A stretch of 54,518 nucleotides of DNA from Acidimicrobiales bacterium. Lineage in GTDB: Bacteria > Actinomycetota > Acidimicrobiia > Acidimicrobiales > MedAcidi-G1. Positions 8,564 through 16,162 of the stretch are shown piece by piece; position 1 is the first letter of the stretch; the number at the start of each line of letters is the position of its first letter. Position numbers and translations under genes: made by a program. A model generated the notes under the pieces. The model had not been told where the DNA came from. It saw only the letters and a program-made list of their open reading frames with translations, and searched no databases. Where the stretch lies: the NCBI GenBank assembly GCA_022452145.1, contig JAKURY010000015.1:1-54518 (forward strand), in the 5' to 3' direction.

Positions 8564-9088
8564 GTGTCCGCTCCCTCCCACGTCCCCACGCCGGTCGTCC
8601 GCTCCAGCGATCGCTCCTACTCCGGCCCACTGCGCCGCCTGGGTCCCTGGCGGGCCGGACGCCCCGGTGAGGTGGTCGACCAGGGTGGCCAGCCCAGCGG
8701 CACCAGCCTTGGCAGCCAGGGACCGGACCAGGGCTTCGCATTCCGCCTCGCCCGGTCGTTCGTGCCGCGCCTCCGCCTGGGTGCGGGCGAGCGGGTGCCC
8801 GATGTGGTCGCCGGTTGCGTCGGCGTGGCCCTCAAGCGGGCGGCCCTGTCCGGTCGGGCTCCGATGGTCGCCGACCTGGAGGTGGCCTTCAGCCTGTTCG
8901 GATTCATGGACGAGCCGCCCACCGACGAACGCCTGGCCGATCGGCGGCGCCTGTTCGCCGAGGCCTCCCACCACCACAACTACGCCGAGGTGCGACGCAT
9001 AGTCGACCTCGTCCCGAACAGTGCGCTGGGTGCGGACGGCGAGCCGGGTCCGGACGCGGCGAGCGTCGCTTCTGCCCGCGCCCACTGA
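8564..9088 (+). CDS. Conserved-looking hypothetical protein, 174 residues
   Basis: Not recognised. Residues 1-55 are polar and Gly/Ser/Pro-rich and probably disordered; residues 56-155 (GFAFRLARSFVPRLRLGAGE through HHHNYAEVRRIVDLVP) look like a compact, mostly helical domain with a three-His run. It has no signal peptide and no membrane segment. It starts with GTG directly after a strong leaderless -10 and is followed 28 bases later by the membrane gene 9117-9758, so the two are probably one transcript. Codon use resembles the neighbours. Confidence 0.65.
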   Translation: MSAPSHVPTPVVRSSDRSYSGPLRRLGPWRAGRPGEVVDQGGQPSGTSLGSQGPDQGFAFRLARSFVPRLRLGAGERVPDVVAGCVGVALKRAALSGRAPMVADLEVAFSLFGFMDEPPTDERLADRRRLFAEASHHHNYAEVRRIVDLVPNSALGADGEPGPDAASVASARAH

Positions 9089-9116
9089 GCCGGTCCGACC
9101 CGGAACCCGGTCCACG

Positions 9117-9758
9117 GTGATCCCCGAGCCAACCGGAACGCCCGACGCCCGGAAGGGGCGGGTCCTCGACTCGGTCATCCCGATCGCCCTGTTCCTGGTG
9201 CTGAACCGGGTGTGGGGCCTGGGTGCCGGGGTGGCGGGTGCGACGTTGTGGAGCATCAAGGTTGCGGTCGACCGCCGCCGTCGCGGGGAGGCCGTAGGCC
9301 AGTACCTGCCGATCCTGGTGGCCTACCTGGTGGTACGGGCCATCGTCGGAATCCTCACCGATTCGGAAGCCGTCTACTTCGGGATCGGCATCGGGACAAA
9401 GGCGGCCATCGGCGTGGCCCTGGTCGCGACCGTCGTGGCGGGTCGTCCGGTACTCGCCCGCTATGCCCCGATGGTCGTCCCGTTCAGCGCCGACACGAAG
9501 GCCCACCCCGTCTACCTCCGGGTGATGGGCCGGCTGACCGTGTTCCTGGGCCTGTACCAGTTGCTGACGTCGGCGTGGGACATCTGGCTGTTCAACCGGA
9601 CGTCGACGGACGGCTACGTGCTGATCCGGTTCGCGGTCGGCTGGCCCGCAGGCACCATCGCAACGATGGTCGCCTTCGCCTACGCCGATCGGGCCCTGCG
9701 ACCCATCCCCGACTACCCCGGGATCCTCGACCTGATGGAAGGGTCCGCGGACGGTTGA
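9117..9758 (+). CDS. Multi-pass membrane protein, VC0807/DUF3159-like
   Basis: 213 residues from GTG 9117. About six hydrophobic helices are visible, beginning with DSVIPIALFLVLNRVWGLGAGVAGATLWS and ending with AGTIATMVAFAYADRAL; basic loops such as VDRRRRG and TKAHPVYLRVMGRLT lie between. The arrangement resembles the DUF3159/VC0807 family of small inner-membrane proteins, whose function is unknown. ATG 9021 would start inside the preceding gene, so GTG 9117 is preferred. It probably shares the promoter at 8551. Confidence 0.7.
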   Translation: MIPEPTGTPDARKGRVLDSVIPIALFLVLNRVWGLGAGVAGATLWSIKVAVDRRRRGEAVGQYLPILVAYLVVRAIVGILTDSEAVYFGIGIGTKAAIGVALVATVVAGRPVLARYAPMVVPFSADTKAHPVYLRVMGRLTVFLGLYQLLTSAWDIWLFNRTSTDGYVLIRFAVGWPAGTIATMVAFAYADRALRPIPDYPGILDLMEGSADG

Positions 9759-9834
9759 CCGTAGGCCCGAATGGGTCGCCGGGGTTTCGCCGGTGGGAGG
9801 ATCTTCCGTCGGGGACGACGAGGGAGGCGACCTG

Positions 9835-10692
9835 ATGGCCGATGGGGATCTTCGGGGCTACGGGGTGCTGGTGACAGGTGGAGGTACCGGCATCGGACGA
9901 GCTTGCGCCGAGGCGCTGGCTGCCGACGGCGCCGTGGTGACGATCTGCGGGCGGACCGAATCCCGACTCACCGATGCTGTCGACCGCATCCGGCCGGGCC
10001 ACGGTGGCAGCGTGCACCACCTGGTGGCCGATGTGACGTCGGAAGACGACGTACGCGCGGCGGTGGCCGCCACGGTCGCCAACGCCGGGAACCTCCGGGG
10101 CGTTGTGGCCAACGCAGGTGGCGGTGGCGGCCTAGGGCCGTACCACCTCCAGGACCTCGCCCAGTTCGAGGCGGTTCTGCGCCTCAACGTGATCGGCACG
10201 ATGCTGTGCGTTAAGCATGCGGTGCCCGAGATGGTGGCTTCGGGAGGCGGCTCGTTCGTCGGCATGTCGTCGATCGCAGGCCACCAGAATCACGTCCACT
10301 TCGGCGCCTATCCGGTGGCCAAGGCGGGGATCGAGGCGATGATGCGGAACGCCGCCGACGAGTTCGGCCGGTCCAACGTGAGGTTCAACGCCATCCGCCC
10401 CGGCTTCATCGCCACCGAGATGATGGAGTTCGTGCCGCGTGACAGCGAGGTCTATGCCGGCTACGTGCGCAATACGCCCCTGGCGCCGACCTCGGACACG
10501 GGCGTCGGGGCACCGTCCGACGTGGGAGCGTTGGCCAGGTTCCTGGTCGGTCCGGAGTCGCGCTGGATCACCGGGACGGCCATAAACGTCGACGGCGGCC
10601 AGGCGTTGCGGGCCGGACCCGACTTCTCCCCGTTCATCGCCCCGTCGCTCGGCGACGAGGTCATGGCCGGCAACAGGCCCGGGGACGGCTGA
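9835..10692 (+). CDS. Short-chain dehydrogenase/reductase (SDR)
   Basis: 285 residues. The classical SDR marks are all present: cofactor loop TGGGTGIG (14-21), NAGG (93-96), catalytic Ser146 in MSSIAG, and Tyr159-x3-Lys163 (YPVAK). The C-terminal GTAINVDGGQAL is the usual FabG-like end. Arg40 after the second strand (ICGRTES) suggests NADP(H) preference, which is inference. ATG 9835 is chosen because GGGAGG lies 8 bases ahead; ATG 9793 would add 14 unrelated residues. It converges on a cytochrome P450, which together with the zinc alcohol dehydrogenase downstream suggests an oxidative pathway for a lipid or terpenoid-like compound, but the substrate is unknown. Confidence 0.9.
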   Translation: MADGDLRGYGVLVTGGGTGIGRACAEALAADGAVVTICGRTESRLTDAVDRIRPGHGGSVHHLVADVTSEDDVRAAVAATVANAGNLRGVVANAGGGGGLGPYHLQDLAQFEAVLRLNVIGTMLCVKHAVPEMVASGGGSFVGMSSIAGHQNHVHFGAYPVAKAGIEAMMRNAADEFGRSNVRFNAIRPGFIATEMMEFVPRDSEVYAGYVRNTPLAPTSDTGVGAPSDVGALARFLVGPESRWITGTAINVDGGQALRAGPDFSPFIAPSLGDEVMAGNRPGDG

Positions 10693-10708
10693 CCCCACGG
10701 CGGCCGTC
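10684..10708. terminator. Hairpin spanning convergent SDR and P450 ends
   Basis: GACGGC (10684-10689) and GCCGTC (10703-10708) can pair across a 13-base loop between the stops of two convergent genes. There is no T-tract, so the call is tentative. Confidence 0.35.
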
Positions 10709-11918
10709 AGGCCGCGTCGAACTCCAGATGGGCCCGGCGGAGGCCGTAGACGAAGGCGTTCGGCATCTCCACTGGCGCGGTTCCCGGCTTCAGGCGCAGG
10801 TCGACGACCCGCTGAACGAACTCCTCGAAGAACACCCGGACCTCCAGGCGGGCCAGGGCTGCGCCCAGGCAGAAGTGAGTGCCGAACCCGAATGCCAGGT
10901 GGTTGTTGGGGGTCCGGGTGACGTCGAACTTCTCGGGGTCGTCGAAGTGCAGCGGGTCCCTGTTGGCCGACGAGTACATGAGGAGGAGCTGGTCTCCGGC
11001 CCGGACCGACGTGCCGGCCACCTCGGTGTCGGTGGCGGCCGTCCGGCACATGTTGTGGATGGGCGTCACCCACCGGATGAACTCCTCGGTGGCCACCGTC
11101 AGGTCGGCGCCGTCGCGGAGCAGGGCCCACTGTTCGGGTCGTTGCGCCAACTCCACGAGCGTCCGGGCTATCACCGTCCGCGTGGTCTCGGCCCCACCGT
11201 CCAGGAGCAGCAGGCAGTCGGAGATCATCTCGTCCAGGCCGAAGTCGTGGCCTTCGAGGCCCTTCCGTTCACGGTCGATCCATACCGTCATGACGTCGTC
11301 CATCGGACAGCCCTCGGTCACCGTGAGCTTCTTGGCCTCGTAGAGCTCTGCGGCCGCCCCGGCGAATTCCATTGCCGCGGCGACCCCGTCGTGGTCGTGG
11401 TAGCGGGGTCCGCCTCCGAGGGCGATGGTCCTCTCCGACCAATCCTGGAGTTGCGGCCACATGTCGTGGGGGAACCCGAGCAGCAGGCCGATCATCTGGG
11501 CTGGTAGCGGTGCTGCCAGCTGACTAATGACCTCGGCTTCGCCGGCCGGGAGCACGGCGTCCAGCAGGCCTGTGACCACGCCGCGCACGTGGTCCTCCCA
11601 CCGACCGGCCGCCCGCGGGGTGAACCGACGGGACACCAGGTTGCGTCGGACAGTGTGGTGGGGGTCGTCCAGGCCGATGATGGACCGGTCGGCTGGGATG
11701 TTCGGTCGGTAGCCGCGCTCGGTTCCCGAGGAGATGAAGGTGGCCTTGTCCCTCTCGATGGAGACGATGTCGTCGTAGCGGGAGATCCCCCAGAGGTCGT
11801 TGACGGTGTCACGGTGGACGGGATCGTGCTCGCGGAGCCAGGCGTAGGTGGGGTACGGGTCGGTGACGTAGAAGTCGCCGTCCAGCAGGTCGATGGAGCG
11901 CGGCTCGCTGTTGCCCAT
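10707..11918 (-). CDS. Cytochrome P450 (bacterial class I type)
   Basis: 403 residues. Present are the I-helix motif LLLDGGAETTRT, the K-helix ExxR (EEFIRW) and the heme-binding loop FGFGTHFCLGAALARLE with the axial Cys. There is no fused reductase or membrane anchor, so it needs a separate ferredoxin/reductase, which is absent here. ATG 11918 is chosen because TACGAT lies 6 bases upstream; the open frame continues to 12260 but that would overlap the divergent alcohol dehydrogenase gene. The sequence resembles the CYP125/CYP142-like actinobacterial group in overall pattern, but I would not assign a substrate. Confidence 0.92.
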   Translation of the reverse strand: MGNSEPRSIDLLDGDFYVTDPYPTYAWLREHDPVHRDTVNDLWGISRYDDIVSIERDKATFISSGTERGYRPNIPADRSIIGLDDPHHTVRRNLVSRRFTPRAAGRWEDHVRGVVTGLLDAVLPAGEAEVISQLAAPLPAQMIGLLLGFPHDMWPQLQDWSERTIALGGGPRYHDHDGVAAAMEFAGAAAELYEAKKLTVTEGCPMDDVMTVWIDRERKGLEGHDFGLDEMISDCLLLLDGGAETTRTVIARTLVELAQRPEQWALLRDGADLTVATEEFIRWVTPIHNMCRTAATDTEVAGTSVRAGDQLLLMYSSANRDPLHFDDPEKFDVTRTPNNHLAFGFGTHFCLGAALARLEVRVFFEEFVQRVVDLRLKPGTAPVEMPNAFVYGLRRAHLEFDAA

Positions 11919-11924
11919 GGTGGG

Positions 11925-11930
11925 ATCGTA
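11925..11930 (-). promoter_or_regulatory. Leaderless -10 element TACGAT for P450 gene
   Basis: Read on the minus strand, TACGAT is followed by 6 bases and ATG 11918. Confidence 0.5.
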
Positions 11931-11997
11931 CGGTCGGGTCGTCGACCGACGGCAAGTGGGCGCGGCCCGCGGCGGTCGACATCGGGGAGGGGGCGCC

Positions 11998-12939
11998 ATG
12001 CGAGCCGTACGGACGATCGACGCTGCGTTCCGGGTGGTGGAGGTGGACGAGCCCGGGGGCGACGGCGTGCTCGTCGAGGTGGCGTCCGCCGGAATCTGCG
12101 GCTCCGACCTGCACATGGCGGGGTTCGGGCTGACCAACACCTTCGGCCACGAGGTGGCCGGCCACCTCGCCGACGGCACGGCGGTCGCCGTCCAGCCCAC
12201 GCTGACCTGTGGTACCTGCGACCGTTGCGCGGCCGGTAGCGCCCAGCAGTGCCGCTCCATGGCCCTCTACGGCCTGGCCATGGATGGTGGAATGGCCGAC
12301 CGCATGGTGGTCCATGAGTCCTGTCTGGTCCCGCTGGCCGCCGGCGTCCCCGTCGGAGATGCCTGCCTGGTCGAGCCGATTGCCGTGTCGGTGCACGCCG
12401 TGAACGTCGCCGAGGTGCAGCCCGGCCACCGGGTGCTCGTCGTGGGCGGGGGGACCATTGGCCTGACCGCGGTGGCGGCAGCCCGACGGGCCGGCGCCGA
12501 CGTGGACCTGTCGGCCCGCCATCCCCACCAGGTCGAGTCCGGGGAACGCTTGGGCGCCGGAACGGCTGCGTCAGGCGAGTACGACGTGGTCATAGAGGCC
12601 GCAGGCACCGAGAGCGCCCTGGTGTCGGCCATCGACCACGCCCGCCCGGGTGGGACGGTCTCGATACCGGCCGTCTACTGGGAGGGGATCACCATCCCGA
12701 ACATCATGTCCATGTTCCTGAAGGAGGTCAGCCTCAGGCCGTCGTCCATGTACGGCTGTTCGGGACGCCACGGGCCGGACGTACGGGAGATCGACGAGGC
12801 GGCGACCCTGCTGGCGGCGGTTCCCGAGCTCTCCGACGCGGTCATCACCCACCGGTTCACCCTGGACGACGCCCCCGAGGCCTTCCGGGTGGCCGCCGAT
12901 CGTCCGGCCGGGGCCATCAAGGTGGTGTTGGAGCCCTAG
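11998..12939 (+). CDS. Zinc-dependent alcohol dehydrogenase (MDR superfamily)
   Basis: 313 residues. Catalytic zinc ligands Cys34 (GICGSD) and His51-Glu52 (FGHEVAG), structural zinc Cys71, Cys74, Cys77 and Cys85, and the Rossmann loop VVGGGTIGLTA around residues 149-159 are visible. It would oxidise a sugar alcohol or secondary alcohol with NAD(P). ATG 11998 follows a strong GGGGAGGGGG ribosome-binding site. It is slightly shorter than the usual 340-350 residues, mainly through short N-terminal and inter-domain loops. It is divergent from the P450 gene and shares a roughly 80-base intergenic region. Confidence 0.88.
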   Translation: MRAVRTIDAAFRVVEVDEPGGDGVLVEVASAGICGSDLHMAGFGLTNTFGHEVAGHLADGTAVAVQPTLTCGTCDRCAAGSAQQCRSMALYGLAMDGGMADRMVVHESCLVPLAAGVPVGDACLVEPIAVSVHAVNVAEVQPGHRVLVVGGGTIGLTAVAAARRAGADVDLSARHPHQVESGERLGAGTAASGEYDVVIEAAGTESALVSAIDHARPGGTVSIPAVYWEGITIPNIMSMFLKEVSLRPSSMYGCSGRHGPDVREIDEAATLLAAVPELSDAVITHRFTLDDAPEAFRVAADRPAGAIKVVLEP

Positions 12940-12942
12940 GAC

Positions 12943-12983
12943 GGTGCCGTACGCGCGGATCCCGTAGTCCCGGTGACGGCGCC
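12943..12983. terminator. Possible bidirectional terminator hairpin
   Basis: GGTGCCGT (12943-12950) can pair with ACGGCGCC (12976-12983), with one G-U pair, between the convergent stops at 12939 and 12984. The loop is long (25 bases), so confidence is low. Confidence 0.3.
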
Positions 12984-13562
12984 TCAGGCCAGGGTCACCG
13001 ACGGGAGCGGGTACCGGCTGTCGCGCGAGAACACCTCGCGCACCAGCGGCTCGAACTCCTCGAGTGCCATCTCGTCGTAGTTCCGCTCGAAGCAGTTCTG
13101 GTCGTACTCGGCGCAGAACGCCGCGCAGTCGTCGAACCACCGGTGTTCCCGGAACTGCTCACGGGCGTCAGGGTCCGCTCCGAGGTGGTGGAAGTAGTAG
13201 TACCCCTGGAACACGCCGTGGTGCCGGATGATCCAGTGGGTGCGTTCGTCCACGTAGGGCCGAAGGATGTCGGCGGCCACCGCGCTGTGGTTCTCCGGGG
13301 CGATGGGATCGCCAACGTCGTGCAGTAGGGCGGCCACCACCATCTCGTCGTCCTCGCCGTTGCGCAGCGCCCGGGTGGCGCTCTGCAGGCTGTGGTGGAA
13401 CCGGTCCACCGGGTAGCCCAGCAGCGGGCCCTCCATGGCCTTGAGAGTCGCCAGGAGGTGGTCGGCGAGGTGGGCGGCCTTGTGGGCGACCAGCTCGCGG
13501 CAGATCAGCTCGTAGTCCTCCGGGGTGCCGTCCACCATGTGTTCGAAGCTCACGGTCTCCAT
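12984..13562 (-). CDS. HD-domain protein related to PhnZ-type di-iron oxygenases
   Basis: 192 residues of HD fold. Candidate metal ligands are His56/His57 (FHHSLQSATRAL), His81-Asp82 (LLHDVGD), His92 (ENHSAV) and His114-His115 (IRHHGVFQGYYYFHH). The spacing and the strings HHSLQSATRALR, ALLHDVGD and HHGVFQGYYYFHHLG resemble the PhnZ/TmpB/myo-inositol-oxygenase-like branch, in which a mixed-valence di-iron centre cleaves C-P or C-C bonds, as opposed to the phosphohydrolase branch. The C-terminal YDQNCFERNYDEMALEEFEPLVREVF is also characteristic of that group. No phosphonate genes are nearby, so the substrate is open. Confidence 0.75.
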   Translation of the reverse strand: METVSFEHMVDGTPEDYELICRELVAHKAAHLADHLLATLKAMEGPLLGYPVDRFHHSLQSATRALRNGEDDEMVVAALLHDVGDPIAPENHSAVAADILRPYVDERTHWIIRHHGVFQGYYYFHHLGADPDAREQFREHRWFDDCAAFCAEYDQNCFERNYDEMALEEFEPLVREVFSRDSRYPLPSVTLA

Positions 13563-13623
13563 GGGAGCGAAGTCTGGCAGGCCGACGCACGGGACGGGAG
13601 CTCGGTGCTGCGAGGTCGACCGG

Positions 13624-13629
13624 TAAGGT
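13624..13629 (+). promoter_or_regulatory. Leaderless -10 element TAAGGT for ABC exporter
   Basis: TAAGGT, a 7-base gap and then GTG 13637, with no ribosome-binding site between them. Confidence 0.5.
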
Positions 13630-13636
13630 CGCCGCC

Positions 13637-14587
13637 GTGCCAGCGGTCGCCGTATCCAACCTCACCAGGTCGTACGGCGACGTGCTGGCAGTCGACGACC
13701 TGTCCTTCACCGTGGAGCCCGGCGAGGTGTTTGCCCTGCTGGGGCCTAACGGAGCTGGCAAGTCGACCACGCTCGAGATCCTGGAGGGCCACAGGAGTCG
13801 GGACGGCGGCTCGGTGGACGTGCTCGGGCGGGATCCCGGAGACGGTGATCGGGAGTTGCGGGATCGCATCGGAATCGTCCTCCAGGAGGTCGGGATCGAG
13901 CGTGAGCTGACCGTACGCGAGGTGCTGGAGCACTACGGCGCCTGCTACACGCGGCGCCGTCCGGTGGACGAGGTGCTGGCCCTCGTCGGCCTGGATGGCC
14001 TCGGTGACCGGCGGACCCATCGCATGTCCGGCGGGCAGAAGCGGCGCATCGACCTGGCGACCGGCCTGATCGGTGATCCGGACCTGCTGTTCCTGGACGA
14101 GCCGACCACCGGCTTCGACCCGTCGGCACGGCGCCAGGCCTGGGAGGTGGTCGACGGCCTGCGGTTGTTGGGAAAGACGATCCTGCTGACCAGCCACTAT
14201 ATGGACGAGGTCGAGGCGTTGGCCGACCGCGCCTTGGTCATCGTCGGGGGTCGGGCGGTAGCCACCGGTACCCCCGACGAACTACGGGGCAGCGCCGGTA
14301 GGGAGACGCTGATACGGGTCCGGTTCCCCGTGGAGGTGAGCGGAACGGTGGACGGCCTGCTGGCCGCGCTGGTGGGCAGGGCCTCTGTGCGCAACGGGGT
14401 GCTGGAGGTCCGGACACCAGCACCGACCGCGGATCTCCACCACCTCACCACGTGGGCCGTCGACCGCGGGCTGGAGCTTGACGGCCTGGAGGTCAACCGT
14501 CCCACCCTTGAGGACGTGTACCTGGACCTCATCGGCCACGCCGGCGATGCCGACGGCCCGGACAGCCGGGCGGCCCCCGATGGCTGA
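13637..14587 (+). CDS. ABC-2 type exporter, ATP-binding subunit
   Basis: 316 residues. Walker A GPNGAGKST, Q-loop VLQEVG, ABC signature MSGGQKRRIDLATGL, Walker B LLFLDEPTTGFD and the switch His in SHYMDEVEALADR are present. The C-terminal 80 residues (from about 230) form the DUF4162-like tail typical of DrrA/NatA-type drug or lipid exporters. Its stop overlaps the start of the permease gene by 8 bases (14580-14587), so the two are translationally coupled and form one exporter at the inner membrane. Substrate unknown. Confidence 0.92.
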   Translation: MPAVAVSNLTRSYGDVLAVDDLSFTVEPGEVFALLGPNGAGKSTTLEILEGHRSRDGGSVDVLGRDPGDGDRELRDRIGIVLQEVGIERELTVREVLEHYGACYTRRRPVDEVLALVGLDGLGDRRTHRMSGGQKRRIDLATGLIGDPDLLFLDEPTTGFDPSARRQAWEVVDGLRLLGKTILLTSHYMDEVEALADRALVIVGGRAVATGTPDELRGSAGRETLIRVRFPVEVSGTVDGLLAALVGRASVRNGVLEVRTPAPTADLHHLTTWAVDRGLELDGLEVNRPTLEDVYLDLIGHAGDADGPDSRAAPDG

Positions 14588-15407
14588 CCGCTTCCCCTCG
14601 TCGCTGGGGCTGCTGGCCCGACAGATCGGCTACCAGAACCGCCTGTTTCGGCGGACGGCGATCTCGGCGTTCTTCACGCTGGCCTTTCCGCTCATCTTCC
14701 TGCTCCTCGTCGGGGCGATGTTCGGCGACATCGACGTGGCTCCAGGTCAGGTGGTCGCCGCTGCGCAGTTCTACGCCCCGGTCCTGGCGGTGTTCACCGC
14801 CGTGTCGGCCACCTACACCAACATCGGGATCGTCACGGCGATCTACCGGGACGAGGGGGTCCTCATGCGGATCCGCAGCACGCCCCTGCCCCGATGGGTC
14901 TACATGGGCGGGGTGGTCGGCTCCGGTGTCTTCATCGCCGTGCTCGGCTCGCTGATAATGCTCGCCGTGGGCTTCGGGTTGTACGGCCTCGAGATGGAGG
15001 CAGACAGGATTCCGGTGGCCGTGGTCACCTTCGTCGTGGGGGTGGCCTCGTTCTCCCTGCTGGGCCTGGCCCTTGCATCGGTCACGCCCTCCGGGCAGTC
15101 GGCGCCGGCGTTGGCCAACGCCACCATCCTGCCGCTGGCGTTCATATCCAACGTGTTCATCGTGGTGCCCGACCCGGCACGCTGGCTGGACGTGGCCGGC
15201 GACGTCTTCCCGCTCAAGCCCTTCGTGGAGGCTTTCTACGCCGCCTTCGATCCGTTCCGGACCGGTTCGGCGTGGGAGCCGGGCCTGCTGGCCCGGATCG
15301 CCGCCTGGGGCCTGCTCGGCGCCCTCGTCGCAGTCCGTCGATTCAAGTGGGAGCCGTCGACCGGTGCCGGACTGGGGGGCACCCGGGGCCGTCGTACCCG
15401 GGGCTGA
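14580..15407 (+). CDS. ABC-2 type exporter, permease subunit
   Basis: 275 residues with six hydrophobic segments in the ABC-2 layout: RTAISAFFTLAFPLIFLLLVGAMF, FYAPVLAVFTAVSATYTNIG, the amphipathic coupling helix YRDEGVLMRIRSTPLPRWVYMGG, two central helices and a last pair before the basic tail. It partners the ATPase encoded immediately upstream with an 8-base overlap. ATG 14580 gives the compact N-terminus; the in-frame ATG 14478 is inside the ATPase gene. The short C-terminal tail is Gly/Arg-rich. Confidence 0.9.
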   Translation: MADRFPSSLGLLARQIGYQNRLFRRTAISAFFTLAFPLIFLLLVGAMFGDIDVAPGQVVAAAQFYAPVLAVFTAVSATYTNIGIVTAIYRDEGVLMRIRSTPLPRWVYMGGVVGSGVFIAVLGSLIMLAVGFGLYGLEMEADRIPVAVVTFVVGVASFSLLGLALASVTPSGQSAPALANATILPLAFISNVFIVVPDPARWLDVAGDVFPLKPFVEAFYAAFDPFRTGSAWEPGLLARIAAWGLLGALVAVRRFKWEPSTGAGLGGTRGRRTRG

Positions 15408-15432
15408 CCCGCAGCTGGCCGGTCCTACGCAG

Positions 15433-15446
15433 CCGGGCTGGCCCGG
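15433..15446. terminator. Short GC hairpin between convergent genes
   Basis: CCGGG (15433-15437) pairs with CCCGG (15442-15446) around a 4-base loop, between the permease stop (15407) and the fbiD-like stop (15455). Confidence 0.35.
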
Positions 15447-15454
15447 AGCCCACG

Positions 15455-16018
15455 TCAGCCTTCCAGCGCCACCAGGTCCTCGGGGTCGTCGACGTCCCAG
15501 GCCAGGTCCGGGTCCAGCAGGCTGCGCCACGCCACGCCCAGGCGCTCGGCCTCGGCCACGTGGGCGGCGAACGAGCCGGGACCGTAGGCGAACCGGAAGC
15601 CCACGCCGGTAGGCACCACGGCCACCGGCGTGCCGTCGTGGTGCCGGTCCGGCACCAGGGTGATCCCGTCGAACGCGGCACAGTGGTCCAGGCGGGTGGC
15701 CCGTGGCAGGTCGGCGTGGGCCACCACCACGGTGGCCACCCCGTTATTGGCCAGAGCCTCCATGCCGGCCTCCACGGCCCGGTTGAGGCCGGGTCCGTCC
15801 ACCCTGACCACGTCGGCGCCCTGCGATCGGGCCCAGGCATCGACGTCATCGTCGTCGCAGACCACGGTCACGGGGAGGGGAGCCGCCGCGGTCACCACGG
15901 TCTCGGCCATGCGTCGGGCCAGGTCGGCCCGGGCCAGGCCGTCCAGGACCTCGGCCAGTCGGCCCTTGGCCGATCCGAAGGCCTTCACTGGGATCAGCAC
16001 CGCCACGGCTCCGGACAC
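15455..16018 (-). CDS. fbiD: FbiD/CofC: phosphoenolpyruvate or 2-phospholactate guanylyltransferase (F420 biosynthesis)
   Basis: 187 residues. The family opens with AVLIPVKAFGSAKGRLA (nucleotide-binding PVK-x(5)-K-R), followed by TVVCDDDDV and VVVAHADLPRA, which matches the CofC/FbiD guanylyltransferase fold. The enzyme activates PEP or 2-phospho-L-lactate with GTP, the first step of coenzyme F420 side-chain assembly, in the cytoplasm. GTG 16018 is preferred because TACAGT (16025-16030, minus strand) lies 6 bases ahead; the open frame extends further upstream only through repetitive GC-rich sequence. The rest of the F420 pathway is not in the window, but an F420-type oxidoreductase is encoded at 36839-37840. 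Confidence 0.88.
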   Translation of the reverse strand: MSGAVAVLIPVKAFGSAKGRLAEVLDGLARADLARRMAETVVTAAAPLPVTVVCDDDDVDAWARSQGADVVRVDGPGLNRAVEAGMEALANNGVATVVVAHADLPRATRLDHCAAFDGITLVPDRHHDGTPVAVVPTGVGFRFAYGPGSFAAHVAEAERLGVAWRSLLDPDLAWDVDDPEDLVALEG

Positions 16019-16024
16019 CGGACC

Positions 16025-16030
16025 ACTGTA
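16025..16030 (-). promoter_or_regulatory. Leaderless -10 element TACAGT for fbiD-like gene
   Basis: On the minus strand TACAGT is followed by 6 bases and GTG 16018. Confidence 0.5.
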
Positions 16031-16150
16031 CGGGTCGATGTCCGGACCGCTCGTTGTTGGCTGTCCACCGGAGCCCGGAGCCCGGAGTCCGGGGTCCTCG
16101 TCCCGGGCTGAGCGCGGGTCGTGGGCCCGGGGGGAGTGGGCGCGGGCCCG

Positions 16151-16156
16151 TAGGGT
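16151..16156 (+). promoter_or_regulatory. Leaderless -10 element TAGGGT for gpsA
   Basis: TAGGGT is followed by 6 bases and ATG 16163. Confidence 0.5.
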
Positions 16157-16162
16157 TGCGCC

